In this document: positions 15,426 through 22,465 of the stretch, piece by piece
Layout of the letters: each line of letters starts with the position of its first letter
How positions within the stretch are numbered: position 1 is the stretch's first letter
Assembly (NCBI GenBank): GCA_014867205.1
Contig: WGUO01000026.1
Location: 1 to 47,266, forward strand
Direction of reading: 5' to 3'
Length of the DNA: 47,266 bases
Source of the DNA: Muribaculaceae bacterium
GTDB taxonomy: Bacteria; Bacteroidota; Bacteroidia; Bacteroidales; Muribaculaceae
Translations under genes and position numbers: made by a program
The notes under the pieces: generated by a model
Database searches by the model: none
Told to the model about the DNA's origin: nothing
Seen by the model: only the letters and a program-made list of their open reading frames with translations

Positions 15426-17270
15426 ATGTGCGGAATAGTAGGATATCTCGGCGACGGAAACGTCTATGATATACTTATAAAGGGACTTCATAGACTGGAA
15501 TACCGAGGATATGACAGTGCCGGCGTGGCTCTCGTGGGACTTGACGGCAAGATAAATATATTTAAGGCAAAAGGCAAGGTAAGCAATCTGGAGGCGTTCT
15601 GCGCCGACAAGAACCTGGAGTCAAAGGTCGGGATAGCCCACACCCGCTGGGCTACTCACGGAGAGCCTTCCGACACAAACGCGCACCCGCATTTCAGCGA
15701 GGACGGTAATATCGCGATAGTGCATAACGGGACGATAGAGAACTATAAGGTCCTTAAGGATGCTCTGGTGCAGCATGGTTGTAAGTTTCACTCCGAGACC
15801 GACACGGAGGTTCTGGCCCAGTTGATAGAGTATATACGCGTCACCAACAGGTGCTCGCTGCTTTCGGCGGTGCGCCAGGCACTAAAGCAGGTGATAGGCG
15901 CCTATGCCATCGCTGTGGTCGAGAAGGATAACCCTGATACCATAATCGCGGCCCGTCAGAGCAGCCCGCTCGTCATCGGTATGGGCGACGGAGAGTTCTT
16001 CCTCGCCTCCGACGCGACTCCCTTTGTGGAGTACACCAAGGAGTGCGTGTATCTCAAGGATGGCGAGATAGCCGAAATACGCCGCGGGGAGCCTCTTAAG
16101 GTCACCAATCTCGACAATGTCGAGGCTGAGATCGACGTGACCACTCTCAAGATGTCGATATCGCAGCTCGAGAAGGGGGGGTATCCCCACTTCATGCTGA
16201 AGGAGATCTTCGAGCAGCCCGACACGCTGCGTGACTGTATACGTGGCCGTGTGGTGGAGCATGGTCGCCGCATCATCATAAACGGCGTCAACGATAACCG
16301 CGAGAAATTCATGACCGCCAAACGAATCATCATCGTGGCGTGCGGAACCTCATGGCATGCCGGGCTTCTGGGCAAGTATCTGCTTCAGGACATGTGCCGC
16401 ATCCCGGTCGAGGTGGAGTATGCCAGCGAGTTCAGATACTCGAATCCGGTAATAACCGAGGATGATGTCGTGATAGCCATATCGCAGAGCGGGGAGACGG
16501 CCGACACGCTTGCCGCCATTCAGATCGCCAAGAGGGCCGGTGCGTTCGTGTTCGGTATCAGCAACGTTGTGGGAAGCTCGATACCCAGGGAGACTTATGC
16601 CGGATGCTATATTCACGTCGGTCCCGAGATAGGAGTCGCCTCGACCAAGGCCTTTACCGGGCAGGTGATGGTGCTTACGCTTCTCTCGCTTGCGGTGGCG
16701 CAGTTGCGTGGCACGATGACCGAGGATCAGATCGCCGAGGTAGGGAAGGCCGTTCTCAAGATTCCTTCGTATGTGACAAAAGTCCTGAAGCTCAGCAGTA
16801 AGATAGAGCGATTGTCGCTGATATTCACATATGCGCGCAACTTCCTTTACCTCGGACGAGGCTACAGTTATCCTGTGGCGCTCGAGGGTGCCCTCAAGCT
16901 TAAGGAAATTTCCTATATCCATGCCGAGGGCTATCCTGCGGCCGAGATGAAACATGGCCCGATCGCGCTGATCGACCAGGAGATGCCTACGGTCATCATA
17001 GCGCCACAGGACCATCTGTACGAGAAGATAGTGAGCAACGTGCAGCAGGTCAAGGCCCGTGGCGGCAACATTCTTGCCATAGTGACCGAGGGCGATACTG
17101 TGATCAGCAACATAGCCGACCATGTGCTTGAGGTGCCCGAGATGCCCGAGTGCCTGACGCCGATCATCACGTCGGTGCCCCTGCAGTTGCTGTCATACTA
17201 TATAGCCATCAACAAAGGAAAGGATGTCGACATGCCTCGAAACCTCGCGAAATCGGTGACTGTGGAGTGA
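15426..17270 (+). CDS. glmS: Glutamine--fructose-6-phosphate aminotransferase (isomerizing)
   Basis: GlmS makes glucosamine-6-phosphate from fructose-6-phosphate and glutamine, the first committed step towards UDP-GlcNAc for peptidoglycan and LPS. The N-terminal Ntn glutaminase domain begins MCGIVGYLG, so Cys2 becomes the nucleophile after Met removal. HTRWATHGEPSDTNAHPH is the glutaminase signature. Two SIS sugar-isomerase domains follow, with CGTSWHAG, SQSGETADT and the late GYPAAEMKHGP. The C-terminus LAKSVTVE is the usual ending. At 614 residues it is full length. The gene is monocistronic, with its own strong promoter and a long leader. The next promoter (17340-17371) serves the tRNA-tuf block. 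Confidence 0.98.
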   Translation: MCGIVGYLGDGNVYDILIKGLHRLEYRGYDSAGVALVGLDGKINIFKAKGKVSNLEAFCADKNLESKVGIAHTRWATHGEPSDTNAHPHFSEDGNIAIVHNGTIENYKVLKDALVQHGCKFHSETDTEVLAQLIEYIRVTNRCSLLSAVRQALKQVIGAYAIAVVEKDNPDTIIAARQSSPLVIGMGDGEFFLASDATPFVEYTKECVYLKDGEIAEIRRGEPLKVTNLDNVEAEIDVTTLKMSISQLEKGGYPHFMLKEIFEQPDTLRDCIRGRVVEHGRRIIINGVNDNREKFMTAKRIIIVACGTSWHAGLLGKYLLQDMCRIPVEVEYASEFRYSNPVITEDDVVIAISQSGETADTLAAIQIAKRAGAFVFGISNVVGSSIPRETYAGCYIHVGPEIGVASTKAFTGQVMVLTLLSLAVAQLRGTMTEDQIAEVGKAVLKIPSYVTKVLKLSSKIERLSLIFTYARNFLYLGRGYSYPVALEGALKLKEISYIHAEGYPAAEMKHGPIALIDQEMPTVIIAPQDHLYEKIVSNVQQVKARGGNILAIVTEGDTVISNIADHVLEVPEMPECLTPIITSVPLQLLSYYIAINKGKDVDMPRNLAKSVTVE

Positions 17271-17339
17271 TGAAGGAGTGTGGATAAAGCCCCGGATTCA
17301 TAAAAAGTGAGGAAAAATAACGATTTTTTGCAGAAATTG

Positions 17340-17371
17340 TTTGCATAGGTCGAAAATATATTATAACTTTG
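17340..17371 (+). promoter_or_regulatory. Promoter of the tRNA-tuf-secE-nusG-rpl-rpoBC block
   Basis: TTTG (17340-17343), a 20-base spacer and TAACTTTG (17364-17371) are a full match to the Bacteroidetes vegetative consensus. It lies 45 bases before the first tRNA and is the last clear promoter before rpoC ends. Confidence 0.8.
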
Positions 17372-17415
17372 CACTCGAAATTCGCAAACGCCTCAGGTGC
17401 GACGCGAATTCGAAC

Positions 17416-17489
17416 GCCTCTTTAGCTCAGTTGGCCAGAGCACGTGATTTGTAATCTCGGGGTCGTTGGTTCGAATCCGACAAGAGGCT
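17416..17489 (+). tRNA. tRNA-Thr (anticodon TGT)
   Basis: A cloverleaf of 74 bases. The acceptor GCCTCTT pairs with AAGAGGC, the discriminator is T, and the anticodon loop is TTTGTAA. The T arm is GTTGG-TTCGAAT-CCGAC. The 3' CCA is not encoded. In the anticodon stem (CGTGA/TCTCG) the middle pair is T opposite T. First gene of a Thr-Tyr-Gly-Thr-tuf series with the same order as thrU-tyrU-glyT-thrT-tufB in E. coli. Confidence 0.95.
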
Positions 17490-17494
17490 CAGAC

Positions 17495-17577
17495 GGGTGG
17501 ATACCAGAGTGGCCAAATGGGGCAGACTGTAAATCTGCTGGCTTACGCCTTCGGTGGTTCGAATCCATCTCCACCCA
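17495..17577 (+). tRNA. tRNA-Tyr (anticodon GTA)
   Basis: A class II tRNA of 83 bases with a long variable arm. The acceptor GGGTGGA pairs with TCCACCC and the discriminator is A. The anticodon stem GCAGA/TCTGC encloses CTGTAAA. CCA is not encoded. It starts six bases after tRNA-Thr(TGT). Confidence 0.95.
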
Positions 17578-17586
17578 CTCAATGAT

Positions 17587-17659
17587 GCGGAAGTAGCTCA
17601 GTTGGTAGAGCATTAGCCTTCCAAGCTAAGGGTCGCGAGTTCGAACCTCGTCTTCCGCT
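17587..17659 (+). tRNA. tRNA-Gly (anticodon TCC)
   Basis: A 73-base cloverleaf with acceptor GCGGAAG/CTTCCGC, anticodon stem TTAGC/GCTAA around CTTCCAA, and T arm GCGAG-TTCGAAC-CTCGT. CCA is not encoded. Confidence 0.95.
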
Positions 17660-17666
17660 CAAAATT

Positions 17667-17741
<75 letters not shown>

Positions 17742-17800
17742 GTCAATCCCTCTCCTCGAGAAGGTGAAAATTAACAAAAACAATATAATAGCACAAGACT

Positions 17801-18988
17801 ATGGCTAAAGAAAAATTCGAAAGAACCAAACCGCACGTGAACATCGGTACGATCGGTCACGTGGACCACGGTAAGACTACTCTTACAGCAGCTATCACAA
17901 AGGTGCTTGCAGAAAAAGGTCTCTCCGAGCTCCGTTCATTCGATTCAATCGACAACGCTCCCGAGGAGAAGGAGCGTGGTATTACTATCAACACCGCACA
18001 CGTTGAGTATCAGACAGCAAACCGCCACTATGCTCACGTAGACTGCCCGGGACACGCCGACTATGTGAAGAACATGGTAACTGGTGCTGCCCAGATGGAC
18101 GGTGCGATCATCGTGGTTGCCGCTACTGACGGCCCGATGCCCCAGACCCGCGAGCACATCCTTCTCGCCCGCCAGGTGAACGTTCCCCGTCTTGTTGTCT
18201 TCATGAACAAGTGTGACCAGGTTGACGACGAGGAGATGCTTGAGCTCGTCGAGATGGATATGCGTGAGCTTCTTTCCGCTTACGAGTATGACGGCGACAA
18301 CACTCCCGTTATCCGCGGTTCTGCTCTTGGCGCCCTCGAGGGTGAGCCCCAGTGGGTTGAGAAGGTTCTCGAGCTCATGGATGCAGTCGACAACTGGATT
18401 CCCCTGCCTCCGCGCGACGTTGATAAGCCCTTCCTTATGCCTGTTGAGGACGTATTCTCGATCACAGGTCGTGGTACAGTTGCCACTGGTCGTATCGAGG
18501 CCGGCCGCGTAAAGGTTGGTGATGAGGTACAGATCCTCGGCCTTGGTGCTGACAAGAAGTCGGTTGTTACAGGCGTCGAGATGTTCCGCAAGATCCTCGA
18601 CGAGGGTGAGGCCGGTGATAACGTAGGTCTGCTTCTCCGTGGTATCGACAAGGACGAGATTAAGCGTGGTATGGTAATCTGCCATCCCGGACAGGTTAAG
18701 CCTCACGATCACTTCAAGGCTCAGGTCTACATCCTTAAGAAGGAAGAGGGTGGTCGTCACACTCCGTTCCACAACAAGTACCGTCCTCAGTTCTACATCC
18801 GTACACTCGACGTTACAGGTGAGATCACACTCCCCGAGGGCGTAGAGATGGTGATGCCTGGCGACAACGTTGAGATCGACGTTAAGCTCATCACTCCGGT
18901 AGCAATGGACAACGGTCTGCGTTTCGCAATCCGTGAGGGTGGCCGCACAGTAGGTTCTGGCCAGATCACAGGTGTAATCGACGACTAA
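17801..18988 (+). CDS. tuf: Elongation factor Tu
   Basis: EF-Tu delivers aminoacyl-tRNA to the ribosome as a GTP complex. Motifs are GHVDHGKT (residues 18-25, P-loop), DCPGHADYVKNM (switch II) and NKCD (G4), followed by beta-barrel domains 2 and 3 ending in GSGQITGVIDD. At 395 residues it is full length. Codon use is visibly more T-ending than in the neighbouring genes, as expected for very high expression. It lies directly downstream of four tRNA genes and is followed by a hairpin (19011-19035) and tRNA-Trp. A 352-codon antisense frame is a shadow of its codon bias. Confidence 0.99.
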   Translation: MAKEKFERTKPHVNIGTIGHVDHGKTTLTAAITKVLAEKGLSELRSFDSIDNAPEEKERGITINTAHVEYQTANRHYAHVDCPGHADYVKNMVTGAAQMDGAIIVVAATDGPMPQTREHILLARQVNVPRLVVFMNKCDQVDDEEMLELVEMDMRELLSAYEYDGDNTPVIRGSALGALEGEPQWVEKVLELMDAVDNWIPLPPRDVDKPFLMPVEDVFSITGRGTVATGRIEAGRVKVGDEVQILGLGADKKSVVTGVEMFRKILDEGEAGDNVGLLLRGIDKDEIKRGMVICHPGQVKPHDHFKAQVYILKKEEGGRHTPFHNKYRPQFYIRTLDVTGEITLPEGVEMVMPGDNVEIDVKLITPVAMDNGLRFAIREGGRTVGSGQITGVIDD

Positions 18989-19010
18989 TTTAAGTCGAAA
19001 CAATAACAGA

Positions 19011-19035
19011 GGGGACAGCCGTCCCGGTTGTCCCC
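19011..19035 (+). other. Hairpin between tuf and tRNA-Trp
   Basis: GGGGACA (19011-19017) pairs with TGTCCCC (19029-19035). No T-run follows and tRNA-Trp starts seven bases later, so an RNA processing signal or partial attenuator is more likely than a full terminator. Confidence 0.5.
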
Positions 19036-19041
19036 TTACTT

Positions 19042-19117
19042 ACGGGAATAGCTCAGTTGGTAGAGCACCGGTCTCCAAAACCGGGTGTCGAGAGTTCGAG
19101 TCTTTCTTCCCGTGCCA
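19042..19117 (+). tRNA. tRNA-Trp (anticodon CCA)
   Basis: A 76-base gene with acceptor ACGGGAA/TTCCCGT, discriminator G, encoded CCA (19115-19117), anticodon stem CCGGT/ACCGG around CTCCAAA, and T arm GAGAG-TTCGAGT-CTTTC with a G-U pair. It lies between tuf and secE, a classic arrangement in many bacteria. Confidence 0.96.
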
Positions 19118-19129
19118 AAAACGACAACA

Positions 19130-19321
19130 ATGAAATTATTTAAGGATATAAAGGAGAGCTACGACGAACTCGTCTATAAAGTCTCCTGGCCATCTCAGAA
19201 AGCTTTGGTCAACAGCTCTGTGCTGGTATTGATAGCTTCCGTCATATTGTCAGTCTTCATATGGGCGGTTGATAAAGTTTTCTCTTTGCTGATGGAGTTG
19301 ATTTACAGTATTAATTTCTAA
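19130..19321 (+). CDS. secE: Preprotein translocase subunit SecE
   Basis: SecE is the small essential subunit that clamps SecY in the inner-membrane protein channel. The true start is ATG at 19130 (63 residues, MKLFKDIKESYDELVYKVSW). A longer reading from GTG at 19085 would run through tRNA-Trp and is rejected. After an amphipathic helix with the conserved WPSQ, a single membrane segment covers about residues 28-52, followed by FSLLMELIYSINF. The length matches single-TM bacterial SecE. It lies 13 bases after tRNA-Trp and 20 bases before nusG. Confidence 0.95.
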   Translation: MKLFKDIKESYDELVYKVSWPSQKALVNSSVLVLIASVILSVFIWAVDKVFSLLMELIYSINF

Positions 19322-19340
19322 ACCTCTGAACAGGACATCA

Positions 19341-19898
19341 ATGGCTGAAGCTGGAATAAAGAAGCAATGGTACGTGTTACGTGCCATTTCTGGTAAAGAG
19401 GCCAAGGTCAAGGAGATTCTTGATGCAGCCATCAAGAATACGGATCTTGGGCTTTATGTCGAGCAGGTATTGATCCCGACGCAGAAGGTTTACACCACAC
19501 GCAATGGCAAGAAAGTGCTGAAGGAGCGTAACCTCTATCCGGGCTATGTGTTTGTTGAGGCAAACCTGACCGGTGCGGTGATTTACGAGCTTTGCAACAC
19601 AACTAATGTCATTGATTTTTTACGCGGTCGCGCCAAGAACTCAGATCCTATGGCCCTCCGCGAAATTGAGGTGAAAAGAATGCTGGGTACTGCCGACGAG
19701 ATGCGCCAGCCGGTTGCAGAATCGGTTGACAATTATCTGGTGGGAGAGCCTGTCAAGGTCACGTTCGGCCCGTTCAGCGGATTCAGCGGCGTGATCAAGG
19801 AGGTCAACTCTGACAGAAAGAAAATCAAGGTGGAGGTCAAGATCTTTGGCCGCCCGACAGATTTGGAGTTGGAGAATTCGCAGGTTGAGAGAGAATAG
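19341..19898 (+). CDS. nusG: Transcription termination/antitermination factor NusG
   Basis: NusG binds RNA polymerase and links it to Rho or to the ribosome. The NGN domain begins KKQWYVLRAISGKEAKV and includes NLYPGYVFVEANLT. The C-terminal KOW domain is GEPVKVTFGPFSGFSGVIKE. At 185 residues it is a standard NusG rather than a UpxY-type capsule antiterminator, which would be expected next to a polysaccharide locus. It is followed by rplK after 66 bases, as in most bacteria. Confidence 0.97.
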   Translation: MAEAGIKKQWYVLRAISGKEAKVKEILDAAIKNTDLGLYVEQVLIPTQKVYTTRNGKKVLKERNLYPGYVFVEANLTGAVIYELCNTTNVIDFLRGRAKNSDPMALREIEVKRMLGTADEMRQPVAESVDNYLVGEPVKVTFGPFSGFSGVIKEVNSDRKKIKVEVKIFGRPTDLELENSQVERE

Positions 19899-19964
19899 GG
19901 AGGCGATGTTACGCGCCGCACCTCGGCTCACTGCAACAAACAATCAATTTAACAAAGTAGAACA

Positions 19965-20408
19965 ATGGCAAAGGAAATTGCTGGACAGATCAAATTACAG
20001 ATTAAGGGCGGTGCTGCAAACCCGTCTCCACCCGTAGGTCCCGCTCTGGGTTCGAAGGGTATTAATATCATGGAATTTTGCAAGCAATTCAATGCCCGCA
20101 CCCAGGATAAAGCCGGAAAGGTACTCCCTGTAGTCATCACTTACTACTCGGATAAGAGTTTCGACTTTATCGTAAAGACTCCGCCTGTAGCGGTTCAGCT
20201 TAAGGAGGTCGCCAAGATCAAGAGCGGCTCCGCACAGCCTAACCGCAAGAAAGTGGCAGAGATCACCTGGGATCAGGTCAAGACGATTGCTGAGGATAAA
20301 ATGCCGGATTTGAACTGTTTTACTTTAGATTCTGCAATGCGCATGGTAGCAGGCACTGCACGAAGCATGGGTATCACCGTGAAGGGAGACTTCCCTGAAA
20401 ACAACTAA
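19965..20408 (+). CDS. rplK: 50S ribosomal protein L11
   Basis: L11 forms the GTPase-associated centre with 23S rRNA helices 43/44 and is needed for RelA activation. The N-terminal domain has KGGAANPSPPVGPALGSKG, with the conserved proline-rich turn, and the C-terminal RNA-binding domain ends in GTARSMGITVKG. At 147 residues it is slightly longer than average because of a short acidic tail. It forms a cluster with rplA 14 bases downstream. Confidence 0.98.
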   Translation: MAKEIAGQIKLQIKGGAANPSPPVGPALGSKGINIMEFCKQFNARTQDKAGKVLPVVITYYSDKSFDFIVKTPPVAVQLKEVAKIKSGSAQPNRKKVAEITWDQVKTIAEDKMPDLNCFTLDSAMRMVAGTARSMGITVKGDFPENN

Positions 20409-20422
20409 AAATCTTCAAGAAA

Positions 20423-21118
20423 ATGGGAAAACTGACAAAAAATCAAAAGTTAGCTTTATCGAAGATTGAACCCGGGAAGGCATACACGTTGAGCGAGGCA
20501 GCAGCCAAGGTTAAAGAGGCTTCATTCGAGAAGTTTGATGCATCTTTCGACATCGACGTGCGACTCGGCGTTGATCCCCGTAAGGCCGACCAGATGGTAC
20601 GCGGCGTAGTGTCGCTGCCCCACGGAACCGGCAAGGAGGTCAAGGTGCTCGTATTGTGCAATGCTGATGCAGAGGCTGCCGCTAAGGAAGCCGGTGCCGA
20701 CTATGTTGGTCTTGATGAGTACATCCAGAAGATCAAGGAGGGTTGGACCGATGTTGACGTGATTATCACTCAGCCTTCCGTAATGGGTAAGCTCGGTCCC
20801 TTAGGCCGTATTCTCGGTCCCCGCGGACTTATGCCTAACCCCAAGAGCGGTACAGTGACAATGGATGTCGCTAAGGCTGTCAAGGAAGTAAAGCAGGGTA
20901 AGATAGACTTCAAGGTAGATAAGACAGGTATCATCCATGCCTCAATCGGCAAGGTGTCTTTCCCGGTTGAGAACATGTCGGGCAATGCCAAGGAGTTCAT
21001 CAACACGCTGATCAAGCTCAAGCCCGCCACTTCGAAGGGCACATATATCAAGAGCATTTATCTTTCGAGCACGATGGGACCGGGCGTCAAGGTCGATCCT
21101 AAGTCGGTCGCTGAATAA
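20423..21118 (+). CDS. rplA: 50S ribosomal protein L1
   Basis: L1 forms the mobile stalk that helps release E-site tRNA; in many bacteria it represses its own operon by binding the mRNA. The signature ILGPRGLMPNPKSGTVT is present, as are the FDASFDIDVRLG start of the first domain and IKSIYLSSTMGPGVKVD at the end. Length is 231 residues, normal. The spacer to rplJ is only 19 bases, so there is no room for a separate rplJ leader of the E. coli type. Confidence 0.98.
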   Translation: MGKLTKNQKLALSKIEPGKAYTLSEAAAKVKEASFEKFDASFDIDVRLGVDPRKADQMVRGVVSLPHGTGKEVKVLVLCNADAEAAAKEAGADYVGLDEYIQKIKEGWTDVDVIITQPSVMGKLGPLGRILGPRGLMPNPKSGTVTMDVAKAVKEVKQGKIDFKVDKTGIIHASIGKVSFPVENMSGNAKEFINTLIKLKPATSKGTYIKSIYLSSTMGPGVKVDPKSVAE

Positions 21119-21137
21119 TCTTTAAAACGAAGACGAA

Positions 21138-21662
21138 ATGAAAAAGGAAGATAAAGCGTTAATTATTGCCAAGATTGGCGAAGAGCTCGCGAACTATAAC
21201 AGTGTATATCTTGTACAGACCTCGGGTCTGAACGCCGAGAAGACAAGCGCTCTGCGTCGCGCATGCTTCGGCGCGGAGGTAAAGATGCTTTGCGTCAAGA
21301 ACACTCTGCTCATGAAGGCGTTCGAGGCAAGCGAGACAGATTACTCCGGACTCTATGACATGCTCCACGGCGAGACTACTCTGCTGCTGAGCAATGTGGG
21401 TAATGCTCCTGCGAAACTTATCAAGAAGTTCCGCGATAAGAAGGACACTCTCCCCATGCTTAAGGGAGCTTTTGTAGAGGAATCAGTATATGTGGGTGAG
21501 GAATCACTGGAGACCCTCGCCAGCATCAAGAGCAAGAACGAACTTATCGCCGACGTTGTGGCACTGCTGCAGTCGCCTGCCAAGAACGTCATCAGTTCGC
21601 TCCAGTCGGGTGCCAACAAGCTTCATGGCATTCTCGAGACACTCTCCAAGAAAGAAGCATAA
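21138..21662 (+). CDS. rplJ: 50S ribosomal protein L10
   Basis: L10 anchors the L7/L12 dimers to the ribosome. The globular N-terminal part includes YLVQTSGLNAEKTSALRRAC and VKNTLLMKAF. The C-terminal helix that binds L12 covers about the last 25 residues. At 174 residues the length is normal. rplL follows after 38 bases. Confidence 0.97.
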   Translation: MKKEDKALIIAKIGEELANYNSVYLVQTSGLNAEKTSALRRACFGAEVKMLCVKNTLLMKAFEASETDYSGLYDMLHGETTLLLSNVGNAPAKLIKKFRDKKDTLPMLKGAFVEESVYVGEESLETLASIKSKNELIADVVALLQSPAKNVISSLQSGANKLHGILETLSKKEA

Positions 21663-21700
21663 TACACCAAGTTTAAAAATCAAAAAAAATACATACGAAA

Positions 21701-22075
21701 ATGGCAGATTTGAAAGCATTTGCAGAACAGCTTGTTAACCTTACAGTAAAGGAAGTTAACGAACTCGCTGAGATCCTTAAGACTGAGTACGGCATCGAGC
21801 CCGCAGCCGCAGCTGTGGCTGTAGCAGCCGGTCCCGCAGCTGGTGCAGCTGCCGAGGAGGAGAAGACTAACTTTGACGTTGTGCTCAAGGCACCCGGCGC
21901 AAGCAAGCTTGCTGTCGTTAAGCTCGTTAAGGAGCTGACCGGTCTTGGCCTGAAGGAGGCTAAGGAACTCGTTGACGGCGCTCCCAACACGATCAAGGAA
22001 GGTCTTCCCAAGGCAGAGGCCGAGGGCCTGAAGAAGCAGCTCGAAGAGGCTGGTGCCGAGGTTGAGCTCAAATAA
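21701..22075 (+). CDS. rplL: 50S ribosomal protein L7/L12
   Basis: The acidic stalk protein that recruits translation factors. The N-terminal dimerisation domain is followed by an Ala-rich hinge (about residues 35-52) and the C-terminal domain with KLAVVKLVKELTGLGLKEAK and a terminal VELK. It is 124 residues long. A large hairpin starts 15 bases after its stop and separates it from rpoB. Confidence 0.98.
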   Translation: MADLKAFAEQLVNLTVKEVNELAEILKTEYGIEPAAAAVAVAAGPAAGAAAEEEKTNFDVVLKAPGASKLAVVKLVKELTGLGLKEAKELVDGAPNTIKEGLPKAEAEGLKKQLEEAGAEVELK

Positions 22076-22465
22076 GATAATCCCGAATCCATAAATAGGT
22101 TAGGAACGTCTGCATGGCGTTCTTAACCTATTTATGCAATTATTTGTCTCTTCTCGCCCTCTCTTCAATCCTATACACGCGGTCGAGTCCGCGTGAGACA
22201 GTTCCCGGTGACGGATATGAACCTGATGTCTGGTGTCAGTGACTGATGCAGAAGGGGTGGAATGTCTCGAAGCCGGTAAGCCTTGAAACTTTTTTTATGT
22301 TTCGTTAAGATGCATTGATTGTTTCAGGCACTTTTTATGTGTCATGGCGTTTGCTTCGGTGCAATTTCCGTGACACTGAGGAAACCCGGATGCGTCATCG
22401 CAAATGCCGCCCGTTTCCAGTTATGAGCGAAATTGCTAAGCCCATAGAAACTTAAACTACTACAA
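22076..22465. other. Long rplL-rpoB intergenic region
   Basis: The 390-base gap contains a 19-bp stem-loop (22090-22136), a smaller CGCGG/CCGCG hairpin (about 22180-22195) and a distant GTGTCA/TGACAC pair (22339-22376). I found no strict TAnnTTTG promoter and no credible ORF. The simplest reading is that rpoB is transcribed from upstream through a processing or attenuation site. Confidence 0.6.
22090..22136 (+). promoter_or_regulatory. Large hairpin between rplL and rpoB
   Basis: Arms 22090-22108 and 22118-22136 pair over 19 bp with one G-U pair and a 9-base loop. A moderately U-containing stretch (ATTATTTGTCTC) follows. The position matches that of the attenuator and RNase III site in the E. 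coli rplL-rpoB spacer, so partial termination or processing is inferred. Confidence 0.6.

Noticed and set aside
17945..19003. 352-codon open frame antisense to tuf
   Set aside because: tuf is a certain gene with strongly biased codons; long antisense frames are common over such genes and no start or promoter signal supports this one.
19085..19129. Upstream extension of secE from GTG at 19085
   Set aside because: The extension would be translated from tRNA-Trp sequence; the ATG at 19130 gives the normal SecE start.
19341..19898. UpxY-type specialised NusG paralogue
   Set aside because: The gene is in the conserved secE-nusG-rplK context with a standard KOW domain and no capsule genes nearby; it is housekeeping NusG.
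21119..21137. L10-type autoregulatory leader before rplJ
   Set aside because: The rplA-rplJ gap is only 19 bases, too short for the kink-turn leader known from other bacteria.
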